Positions 1 through 5,949 of a stretch of DNA of 7,767 nucleotides are shown piece after piece (positions within the stretch are counted from its first letter, which is position 1; the number at the start of each line of letters is the position of its first letter). The DNA lies in contig JAHFER010000072.1 in NCBI GenBank assembly GCA_023248365.1, positions 1 through 7,767 on the forward strand. The letters run 5' to 3'. This DNA is from Nitrospirota bacterium (GTDB taxonomy: Bacteria; Nitrospirota; 9FT-COMBO-42-15; HDB-SIOI813). The notes under the pieces were generated by a model. The model ran no database searches. It saw only the letters and a program-made list of their open reading frames with translations, and was not told the origin of the DNA. Both the position numbers and the translations under genes were made by a program.

Positions 1-1562
1 CCCATCCTGCCTTCTATAAACGACTTATGATCACCTGCAACGAGCCTGTACTCTATCTGCAAATAATACATCAGAACTTCTAACACAGAATGAATTTCAG
101 AAAAGTTAGCGCCAGGATGAGATAACATTGCTGCACATTTTATTAAAGTACTACTTGAAAGGTTGCTCAAAGTATCTGGAATAGCTGTTTCGCCGGTTTC
201 AAAGGTCTTGTGGGGAAAAAAGCTTTTTATGCTTTCTGCCTCGATACGCATCAGAGATGGAACGACCCAGTGCCTCAATACTGAATAACTTGCTGACATT
301 ACATTATCCACCTCTACTACCTTTTCCTCAGTCAGGCACATCTTTTCCAGTATATCTTCCTTTGATGTAAGTATGTTAGAGATGATCTCCTGAAATCCCG
401 AGCCTATCATGTGCCCTCTGAGCAGGTCAGTGAACATCTCAATCTCTGTCAGGCCTCCAACTGTCATAACAGAAGGCATTACAGGTGTAAAGGTGTTATA
501 ACCACGGCTTATTGCAATATCCTCACATACGTCTATGGGATGCATAATATCATCCCTGAAAGGAGGTGGTGTCACATCAAGTGAGTCTGCACCCTTTTTT
601 AGCCGGTAACCATATCCATCAAGCAGGTTTGCTACCTCATCAAGACTCAGCTTCTCCCCTATCACCTTCCCTGCATCGTTAATGCTTAAAGTTAAAGGCG
701 TGGTAAAATCAAAAGGTGTATCAACATTCTTACTGAATTCAGTTTCATAAGGATAAACAGTCTCCACGATACCAATACTGGCCCCCCTGTCATTGAGATT
801 CACTGCAAGGATATTAAGCACAAGGGTTACAAGACGTAAATCAAGACCTGTTACTTCAATAAATAACTCTGTATCACCAACCTTAACCTCGCCAACCTCC
901 CTGCTGTTGATAACAGGAGGAAAAGAAAGTACATTGTTTTTGCTGTCTGTCAGCAAAGGAAATTTAAGAAGCCCTTTTAGAATACCGCCGTATGCCTGTC
1001 CCCTGGGGTGTTTTTCAAGAATCTCCTTCAAGGTCATCTTCTCTTCAAAGCCAAGCGGTGTAAAGGCCGTCTCATCAGGATTCACAGCATTATAGTAAAC
1101 CGGGAAACTCATATTTGACAGGTTGTATATTCCTATGGAGATCCTCCTCCGCTTACTGCCGAAAATCTCAGAAATCTTTTCCTGAGTCTGGATTAGCTGG
1201 ACCAGCATCTCATCATCAACTGAAATTCCTGTAGCAGTAAAACCGCCTACAAAGGGCCTAATCTCTTTCATCCCTTCAGAAACTATTATATCTCCTGCTT
1301 TATCAGAAGCATTTTTATTAAAGAAGGTATAGTCGCTCCACTCACCCTTTAATTTACCCCTTATCTGTCGTGCAATCCCTTCACAGCACCAGAGGTCAGG
1401 CCTGTTGCTGTCGCCTAACTCTACCCTCAGTTCATCCTTTGCAGGATCATATCCCTTAAATTCGCCCTTTACCAACTGAAGGTGAAGCTCTATTTCATCC
1501 AATGTAAAAGAAATACCTGCAAGAGTCTCAAGGTCTTTCTTTTTTATGCTGATTGTTGGCAA
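1..1562 (-). CDS. pheT: Phenylalanyl-tRNA synthetase beta subunit, archaeal/eukaryotic type (partial, 3' end missing)
   Basis: Beta subunit of the cytoplasmic heterotetrameric enzyme that charges tRNA-Phe. It normally carries the editing site and structural support for the alpha subunit. 520 codons are visible and the reading frame leaves the window at its left edge; the archaeal-type family is about 550 residues, so roughly 30 are missing. Seen: NRPDLWCCEGIARQIRG at about 53-69, typical of the archaeal N-terminal domain; a B3/4 editing-type domain at about 102-268 (GIYNL, NPDETAFTPLGF, LSFPPVINS, FIEVTG); a B5-type domain at about 282-350 with VTPPPFRDDIMHP and EDIAISRGYN; and the start of the catalytic-like core (GFQEIISNILTS, 389-400). 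The N-terminal EMAP-like tRNA-binding domain and the C-terminal anticodon-binding domain of the roughly 800-residue common bacterial PheT do not fit this layout. The start is TTG at 1562, chosen for a good ribosome site just upstream and the family-like MPTISIKKKDL beginning. It lies 128 bp downstream of pheS and is probably co-transcribed with it. Confidence 0.95.
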   Translation of the reverse strand, partial: MPTISIKKKDLETLAGISFTLDEIELHLQLVKGEFKGYDPAKDELRVELGDSNRPDLWCCEGIARQIRGKLKGEWSDYTFFNKNASDKAGDIIVSEGMKEIRPFVGGFTATGISVDDEMLVQLIQTQEKISEIFGSKRRRISIGIYNLSNMSFPVYYNAVNPDETAFTPLGFEEKMTLKEILEKHPRGQAYGGILKGLLKFPLLTDSKNNVLSFPPVINSREVGEVKVGDTELFIEVTGLDLRLVTLVLNILAVNLNDRGASIGIVETVYPYETEFSKNVDTPFDFTTPLTLSINDAGKVIGEKLSLDEVANLLDGYGYRLKKGADSLDVTPPPFRDDIMHPIDVCEDIAISRGYNTFTPVMPSVMTVGGLTEIEMFTDLLRGHMIGSGFQEIISNILTSKEDILEKMCLTEEKVVEVDNVMSASYSVLRHWVVPSLMRIEAESIKSFFPHKTFETGETAIPDTLSNLSSSTLIKCAAMLSHPGANFSEIHSVLEVLMYYLQIEYRLVAGDHKSFIEGRM

Positions 1563-1572
1563 TTTATCTCCT
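1560..1572 (-). promoter_or_regulatory. Ribosome binding site and TTG start of pheT
   Basis: On the minus strand AGGAG (1568-1572) is followed by five bases and the TTG start codon (1560-1562). No ATG in this frame gives the family-typical beginning, so this site decides the start. Confidence 0.75.
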
Positions 1573-1593
1573 ATGTTTTTAAGTATGGCATAA

Positions 1594-1610
1594 GGCGCAA
1601 GCTTTGCGCC
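1594..1610. repeat. Perfect 7-bp hairpin upstream of the pheT ribosome site
   Basis: GGCGCAA (1594-1600) and TTGCGCC (1604-1610) are exact inverted copies separated by three bases. The hairpin lies 22 bp upstream of the pheT AGGAG. No run of T follows within a few bases on either strand, so it is not a standard terminator. It could tune pheT translation or mRNA stability, or be the end of the neighbouring repeat array. Confidence 0.6.
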
Positions 1611-1615
1611 ATATC

Positions 1616-1671
1616 CGGCAGCCTTACGCCGCTATCCATAAGCCTTAAGCCTTATGCCTTACGCCATATGC
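1616..1671. repeat. Short 7-bp tandem repeat array between pheS and pheT
   Basis: Read on the plus strand in a strict 7-base register, the units are CGGCAGC, CTTACGC, CGCTATC, CATAAGC, CTTAAGC, CTTATGC, CTTACGC and CATATGC. Four of the eight fit CTTANGC and two more (CATAAGC, CATATGC) are close. The array fills nearly half of the pheS-pheT spacer and has no open reading frame of note. It resembles the short heptameric repeats known from intergenic DNA of some bacteria. Its function, if any, is unknown. Confidence 0.7.
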
Positions 1672-1690
1672 TTACACCTGTTTCCTGTTT

Positions 1691-3256
1691 TTACAGCCAG
1701 CACGTCCTCTTCGTCCTTATCATATCTAAGTTCGCTGTGAAGAGGTCTCTTATATCATGTATATCAAGCGCTACCATTGCCATCCTGTCAAGACCAAGCC
1801 CCCACGCAATAACTGGCACGTCAACTCCAAGAGGGATAGTCACCTCAGGTCTTAAGATACCGGCGCCTCCGAGTTCCATCCATCCAAGCTTTGGATGCTT
1901 TACATGAAGTTCAACTGACGGCTCTGTAAATGGGAAATAGGCCGGTAGAAAATCTATCTCCTTTGCCTTTGCAACCTCAACTGCAAATAGTTTAAGCAGG
2001 CCGAGGAGTGTACTGAAATTAATATCATCTCCAATAACTATTCCTTCAATCTGAAAAAAATCCTGTGCATGAGTGGCATCAACCTGCTCATATCTGAAAC
2101 AACGCGCAATGGAAAAATACTTTCCAGGAATCTTCGGATTCTTTGCGAGAGTCCTTGCAGAAACCGCTGTCCCCTGACTCCTTAGCATAAGGCGCTTTGC
2201 CTTTTCCACATCGAACGAATAGTTCCACCCACGCGAGCCGGTTTCACCGCCTGAAAGATGGGTGCCGGACACATTGGATAAATATGGTTCTTCAATCTCC
2301 CTTGATAACTTTGGCTCTTTCAGATAATAAGCATCATGTATATCCCTTGCCGGATGAAATTGCGGCATATAGAGTGCATCCATGTTCCAGAATTCATTTT
2401 CAACAAGTCCGCCTCTCATCTCTTCAAAACCCATTGCTACAAGTTTGTTTTTTACAGTATCAAGAAATTCTTTATAAGGATGTTTCCTGCCTGCAGAAAC
2501 CCTTGGCGGAGGTAAGGTGATATTATATTTCCTGAAGGACTTACCTGTCCAAGACCCGTCTTTTATCATCTCAGGTGTAAGCTGTGAAATCTCTTCCTTA
2601 GGCGTTCCCGTCTTTAAGACTTCAGCATGGACTTGTAGTCCCAATTCTGTCAGTCTATAAGTACGTGTTACTGTCTCATTTATCCGGAAGATACCCTTAG
2701 TCTTCCCCCTCTTCCTGTGAAGGCCTTCTATAGCAGCCTGCTCATTCTCCGGCAGTTCAGTGATATTAACCTCTCCCCTGCTGCCGACAGTAACAACCAA
2801 TTGCTGAATATTTTCAAATTCAGATAAAGATGCTGCATCCCCAATCTCAAAACGTCCGCCGGCAGCAATCCTGATTATCCCCTTTTCCTTCAACGCACCA
2901 ACAGCAGAGCTTATCTCTGAAGGGTCGAAATCACTGCGTCCTCTGATATCCGCCATCGTAATTTCAGGATTATCTTTTATAGCCTGATGGATTCTTAATT
3001 CCGGGATCTGATTATCCTTATAACCCTCTCCGGTCTCAGTAAGAAGGACAAGCCTCGCCACCTTCTCTTCTGTAACCTCCACAACCCCTTTTGCAAGAAG
3101 CCACCCAATCGCCATATCCTTCTGCGATTGTTCAATGGAGGCCCCTTTTATCAAAAGGTCATCTGCAATAGTCTTCCCTGCCTCAAATGCAAAGAGTACC
3201 TTTATCTCCAAAGGATGAAGACTCTCAATCAAACTTTTTATGTTATTTTGTTCCAT
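1691..3256 (-). CDS. pheS: Phenylalanyl-tRNA synthetase alpha subunit, archaeal/eukaryotic type
   Basis: Catalytic subunit that activates phenylalanine with ATP and transfers it to tRNA-Phe, acting in the cytoplasm with PheT. It is 521 residues, the archaeal/eukaryotic length; the common bacterial PheS is about 330-350. Residues 1-220 look like winged-helix modules (LHPLEIKVLFAF at 13-24; RIHQAIKDNPEITMADI at 88-104), the N-terminal arrangement of the archaeal/eukaryotic subunit and not the bacterial coiled coil. The class II core follows: HPARD at 301-305 (motif 1 region), FRYEQVDATHAQDFFQIEG at 387-405 (motif 2), FPFTEPS at 441-447 (phenylalanine pocket) and GLGLDR at 486-491 (motif 3). The frame is open upstream to a TTG at 3346, but those 30 extra codons lie partly inside a palindromic repeat and look unlike the family. 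I therefore place the start at the ATG at 3256, behind a weak GAGAG ribosome site. Confidence 0.95.
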   Translation of the reverse strand: MEQNNIKSLIESLHPLEIKVLFAFEAGKTIADDLLIKGASIEQSQKDMAIGWLLAKGVVEVTEEKVARLVLLTETGEGYKDNQIPELRIHQAIKDNPEITMADIRGRSDFDPSEISSAVGALKEKGIIRIAAGGRFEIGDAASLSEFENIQQLVVTVGSRGEVNITELPENEQAAIEGLHRKRGKTKGIFRINETVTRTYRLTELGLQVHAEVLKTGTPKEEISQLTPEMIKDGSWTGKSFRKYNITLPPPRVSAGRKHPYKEFLDTVKNKLVAMGFEEMRGGLVENEFWNMDALYMPQFHPARDIHDAYYLKEPKLSREIEEPYLSNVSGTHLSGGETGSRGWNYSFDVEKAKRLMLRSQGTAVSARTLAKNPKIPGKYFSIARCFRYEQVDATHAQDFFQIEGIVIGDDINFSTLLGLLKLFAVEVAKAKEIDFLPAYFPFTEPSVELHVKHPKLGWMELGGAGILRPEVTIPLGVDVPVIAWGLGLDRMAMVALDIHDIRDLFTANLDMIRTKRTCWL

Positions 3257-3318
3257 CTTTATTTCTCTCTTTATTTTCCAGACAAAAAGGCCACAGCCTA
3301 TTATTTGAAGTATCCTAA

Positions 3319-3441
3319 GTTGACGCTCAAAAATGCCCAGGTGCAAGGAAGGACAAGGATTTGAGTCGAGGCGTACTTCCTGTACGTTGAGACTCGGATC
3401 CGCAGTCCTGACGCCGCAGATGGGCGTTTTTCAGCGTCAAC
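3319..3441. repeat. 123-bp imperfect palindromic element between rpe and pheS
   Basis: The outer arms 3319-3339 and 3421-3441 are inverted copies matching at 19 of 21 positions (outer end GTTGACGCT). Inside, GGAC (3351-3354) faces GTCC (3405-3408), GAGTC (3363-3367) faces GACTC (3391-3395), and CGTAC (3372-3376) faces GTACG (3382-3386) around a 5-base loop. The whole stretch can therefore fold as one long hairpin. Several non-Watson-Crick positions become G-U pairs in plus-strand RNA. No coding frame of its own is seen. It looks like a MITE- or REP-like non-autonomous repeat. The right arm covers the rpe stop codon. Confidence 0.8.
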
Positions 3442-4096
3442 AAATAATTCTTTTCATATCCTCAATAGTCTTCCTATAATCGGAAGTCCCAAACACCCCT
3501 GAACCTGAAACAAACATATCTGCTCCGGCTGCGGAGACTTCTCCAATATTGTCTAACTTTATCCCGCCGTCAACCTCAATAATAATATCAGCCCCAGCCT
3601 TTTCAATCATCTCCCTTGCGTCTTTTATCTTCTGTAATGCAGATGGAATGAACCTCTGACCACTAAATCCAGGGTTAACGGACATGATGAGTAAAAGGTC
3701 TATATCGTTAATGATGTATCTAAGTATTTCAAGTGGCGTGGCCGGATTTAGTGATACCCCTGCCTTCTTCCCCTTTTCCTTAATAGCCTGGATCGTCCTG
3801 TGAAGGTGGGCACATGCCTCAACATGAACAGTTATTATATCTGCGCCTGCATCAGCAAACTCCGAGATATACATATCAGGATTCTCTATCATCAGGTGTA
3901 CATCAAGAGGGAGTGCGGTTGTCTTTCTTACAGCCGCAACAACAAAAGGCCCGATAGTGATATTCGGAACAAAATGCCCGTCCATCACGTCAACATGCAC
4001 ATAATCTGCCCCTGCATCTTCTAACCTTTTTATCTCATCCCCAAGCCTTGAAAAATCCGCAGACAGAATGGACGGGGCAATCTTTTTACTATTCAA
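3437..4096 (-). CDS. rpe: Ribulose-phosphate 3-epimerase
   Basis: Interconverts ribulose 5-phosphate and xylulose 5-phosphate in the pentose phosphate pathway, and in the Calvin cycle where present, in the cytoplasm. The 219 residues match the usual single TIM-barrel length. Seen: KIAPSILSADF at 5-15; HVDVMDGHFVPN at 34-45, with metal ligands His34 and Asp36; DVHLM at 65-69, with His67; MSVNPGFSGQRF at 138-149; EVDGGI at 174-179, with Asp176; and phosphate-binding GSGVFG at 198-203. All catalytic and metal residues are present, so the protein should be active. The start is TTG at 4096, which gives the family-standard N-terminus. The last codon (Cys) and the TGA stop fall within or next to the end of a palindromic element, so the extreme C-terminus may have been rewritten by that repeat. 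Confidence 0.96.
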   Translation of the reverse strand: MNSKKIAPSILSADFSRLGDEIKRLEDAGADYVHVDVMDGHFVPNITIGPFVVAAVRKTTALPLDVHLMIENPDMYISEFADAGADIITVHVEACAHLHRTIQAIKEKGKKAGVSLNPATPLEILRYIINDIDLLLIMSVNPGFSGQRFIPSALQKIKDAREMIEKAGADIIIEVDGGIKLDNIGEVSAAGADMFVSGSGVFGTSDYRKTIEDMKRIIC

Positions 4097-4104
4097 TAAA
4101 CCTT

Positions 4105-4110
4105 CCTCCT
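4105..4110 (-). promoter_or_regulatory. Strong ribosome binding site of rpe
   Basis: A full AGGAGG on the minus strand sits 8 bases before the TTG start of rpe. It supports TTG as the true start. Confidence 0.8.
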
Positions 4111-4116
4111 GACATT

Positions 4117-4145
4117 TCTATAAACCAATAATAAACCAGTGCAAA
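4117..4145 (-). promoter_or_regulatory. Possible sigma-70-like promoter of rpe
   Basis: On the minus strand TTTGCA (4140-4145) and TATAGA (4117-4122) are separated by 17 bases. The predicted start of transcription would be near 4110, giving a leader of about 14 bases that begins at the AGGAGG. The -35 match is only moderate (4 of 6), so this is tentative. Confidence 0.3.
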
Positions 4146-4154
4146 GAATTTATT

Positions 4155-4244
4155 CTCACACAAAGGCACAAAGTCACAAAGAATAATTCTATCAGACCCG
4201 GAACCTGTCTATCATTTCTTCGTGTCTCTGTGCCTTCGTGTGAG
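4155..4244. repeat. 90-bp inverted repeat between the PAS gene and rpe
   Basis: The arms 4155-4183 and 4216-4244 (29 bases each, outer end CTCACAC) match as inverted copies at 25 of 29 positions around a 32-base loop. Read as minus-strand RNA, the sense of the flanking genes, three of the four mismatches become G-U pairs, so the RNA hairpin would be almost continuous. The CACAAAGGCACAAAG style of sequence is a repetitive type common in bacterial spacers. No T-run follows the stem on either side, so a standard terminator is not indicated. Confidence 0.75.
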
Positions 4245-4392
4245 GATCATTTTCGTTTCTGTAAGCCATCAAAAAGGTATATAAAAACATAACATGGAAA
4301 TAAAGTCAATGGGAGCGGATATGTGACAGCAATTTCCGGCAAGACACACAAAGTAATGCAGTAGCCGGCTTGTCCCATCCGTACAAGCTGGC
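4245..4392. other. Non-coding stretch after the truncated PAS gene
   Basis: No open frame here shows a recognisable domain on either strand. It lies where the transmitter domain of the PAS protein would be expected, but all three minus frames lack an H-box, N-box or G-box. It is therefore unrelated DNA joined after a deletion, or heavily decayed sequence. The end next to the PAS gene holds an inverted repeat (4364-4392). Confidence 0.5.
4364..4392. repeat. Inverted repeat directly after the PAS gene stop codon
   Basis: GCCGGCTTGT (4364-4373) and ACAAGCTGGC (4383-4392) pair at 9 of 10 positions (the tenth is G-U on the plus strand) around a 9-base loop. It abuts the TAG stop at 4393-4395. One arm overlaps the six out-of-frame codons that read EVIGQL. 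No T-run follows, so it is not a canonical terminator, although it could block 3' exonucleases. Confidence 0.55.
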
Positions 4393-5841
4393 CTATGACC
4401 TCCCCACATTCCTTTCATGGAGCAACTGGGACTCAAGCCTTTTTCTATCAGTAACATCCCTGAAAATCCCCTGCGTTGAAATAAATTTGCCTTCCAGCAT
4501 CCTTGCACTGAGTTTGCCTTCTACAAAGATTTCAGCCCCGCCTTTAGTTATAAAAACTGCCTCTATATTTTCAATATCTTTTCCCTTCTGTATCTCCTGG
4601 AATATCTCCATGCAATGAGGAATGTAATCTTTTCTTATAATATCAAGGAGTGTAAGATTTTTGACCTCCTGATCAGAATACCCGATAACATCCTTCCATT
4701 TTTTGTTTACATAAACAAATCTTCCATACTGATCTACAGATTGTATAAGGTCATTGGCATTATCAAATAAGTCCCTGTATTTTTCTTCAGATTCCCTCAA
4801 TTTATTCTCGAATAGCTTACGTTCAGAAATATCCAGAACAGTACCAACAAATCCAGTCGTACTCTCATGTTCTGAACCTATTCTGCTGGTTAATATACTT
4901 ACCCAGCGTTTGTATCCTGCCGGACTCAACAGCCTGGTTTCCTTTGAGAAAATACGACCTTCTTCAAGACATTTTTTCCACTCTTTAATAAGAGTTTCCT
5001 GTTCATCCGGATGTATTACCTGATACCATGTAGAGTTCAGGCTTTCTTCCGGAAGAAGTCCGGTAATAGTCTGCCAGGACTTATTAGTATAGTTGATTCT
5101 GCCCTGAGCATCAGTAAGAAATATCCCTGCTGGAGCAGAATCTGCAAGGGACCGGAAACGTTTCTCACTTATATACAGCGCCTCCTGAATCTGCCTCCGT
5201 TCGTTGAGCCATCGCTGTAAAGCACGTATTGATACTATCCATGCAACGAATATAATAACTAATCCTGTAATGCCAAAGCCATAGAAAATTAACGTATAAA
5301 TCTTTTCGTTCTGTAAACTCTGATTACTTTCTGTTTGTAAGGCTGAAAGGGTATTTTTCATACCCTGAGAGTATAACCCTTTTTGCATCAAATATTCCGG
5401 GCTGTTTAAAATAAAAGAGGCATCATTCATCCGTCCGCTGCGCATTAAAGCAAAGGAATGCCTTTCCATCTCTACAAGACTCATGTTGGCCCTGTCCGTC
5501 TCCTTTACATACTGATCTGTATATTTCCCCTTAAACATTCTAATAGTGTCTTTTATAATAAGGTCCAGTTCAGGTTCAAACTTGTTATATCTTTCCTCAT
5601 AATTCATGTCTCCGGTGGCTGCTGCCATGCGTGCAGACATAGTAAGGACTTCGTCGAGAAGCATAATCCGTCCGATGTTTAGTGTAAGAGAGATATGCTT
5701 ACTCTGAATTTCTTCATTCCTTTTTTGCAGATATATGTACTGAAAGAGGCAGAAGATTACAATTAACGTGCTGATAATCAAAGTCAGTCCAATTGCCTTT
5801 ATTGGATAATTATAAATTTTGGAGTAACCTGATTCCTTCAA
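4393..5841 (-). CDS. Membrane-bound double-PAS sensor protein lacking an output domain (probably truncated histidine kinase)
   Basis: 482 residues. Seen: a first membrane helix at about 14-36; a mostly helical extracytoplasmic region at 37-180 containing LDEVLTMSARMAAATGD (62-78), a motif I recognise from sensor kinases and diguanylate cyclases; a second membrane helix at about 182-206; PAS domain 1 at about 226-341 (ending GTVLDISERK); and PAS domain 2 at about 352-466 (ending GIFRDVTDRKRLE). PAS domains sense ligands, redox state or light and normally pass the signal to a kinase or GGDEF domain. Here the protein stops 14 residues after the second PAS. Just past an apparent 2-base insertion, the next frame reads EVIGQL. 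LLHERNV plus EVIGQL aligns position for position with the usual LL..QKMEAIGQL lead-in to a HisKA H-box, but no H-box follows. TTG at 5841 is the start: AAGGA lies upstream and an in-frame TAA lies further up. It may be non-functional, or act as a stand-alone sensor that partners another protein. Confidence 0.85.
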   Translation of the reverse strand: MKESGYSKIYNYPIKAIGLTLIISTLIVIFCLFQYIYLQKRNEEIQSKHISLTLNIGRIMLLDEVLTMSARMAAATGDMNYEERYNKFEPELDLIIKDTIRMFKGKYTDQYVKETDRANMSLVEMERHSFALMRSGRMNDASFILNSPEYLMQKGLYSQGMKNTLSALQTESNQSLQNEKIYTLIFYGFGITGLVIIFVAWIVSIRALQRWLNERRQIQEALYISEKRFRSLADSAPAGIFLTDAQGRINYTNKSWQTITGLLPEESLNSTWYQVIHPDEQETLIKEWKKCLEEGRIFSKETRLLSPAGYKRWVSILTSRIGSEHESTTGFVGTVLDISERKLFENKLRESEEKYRDLFDNANDLIQSVDQYGRFVYVNKKWKDVIGYSDQEVKNLTLLDIIRKDYIPHCMEIFQEIQKGKDIENIEAVFITKGGAEIFVEGKLSARMLEGKFISTQGIFRDVTDRKRLESQLLHERNVGRS

Positions 5842-5877
5842 TTTTTTTCCTTTTACAATTTACAGTATTTTAGGTTT

Positions 5878-5907
5878 GTTATACCCTTTTTCAGGGTGGT
5901 AAGTCAA
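5878..5907 (-). promoter_or_regulatory. Sigma-70-like promoter of the PAS sensor gene
   Basis: On the minus strand TTGACT (5902-5907) and TATAAC (5878-5883) are separated by 18 bases. Each hexamer matches consensus at 5 of 6 positions. Transcription would start near 5871, leaving a leader of about 30 bases with AAGGA before the TTG start. The spacer contains the dyad ACCCT-GAAAA-AGGGT, a possible operator. The gene could therefore be transcribed separately from hemW, which ends 108 bp upstream. Confidence 0.55.
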
Positions 5908-5949
5908 CCTTGTAAATTATAAAAGACGACCCTAATATGACACTTAGCC

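Noticed and set aside
1594..1671. CRISPR-like repeat array
   Set aside because: Units are 7 bases with no spacers; this is a simple short tandem repeat.
1482..1907. 141-codon plus-strand open frame across the pheS-pheT spacer
   Set aside because: It is antisense to both genes, includes the heptad repeats and has no family likeness.
3284..3299. Small hairpin AGGC-TGTG-GCCT followed by TTTTT on the minus strand, like an attenuator or terminator ahead of pheS
   Set aside because: The stem is only 4 bp, there is no competing antiterminator, and there is no leader peptide rich in Phe codons, so it is too weak to call.
3257..3346. 30-residue N-terminal extension of PheS starting at a TTG
   Set aside because: It is encoded partly by the palindromic element, has no family resemblance, and an ATG with the usual archaeal-type PheS beginning follows at 3256.
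3257..3436. T-box or other tRNA-sensing leader upstream of pheS
   Set aside because: I see no conserved T-box sequence (the AGGGTGG-ACCGCG type) or specifier stem; the spacer is mostly the palindromic element.
4393..4410. Programmed ribosomal frameshift at the GGGG run to extend the PAS protein
   Set aside because: The alternative frame gives EVIGQL but then no H-box or kinase domain, so shifting would produce no useful output domain.
4269..4508. 79-codon minus-strand open frame overlapping the end of the PAS gene
   Set aside because: It overlaps the PAS coding region in another frame, shows no recognisable domain and is cysteine- and aromatic-rich like random translation.
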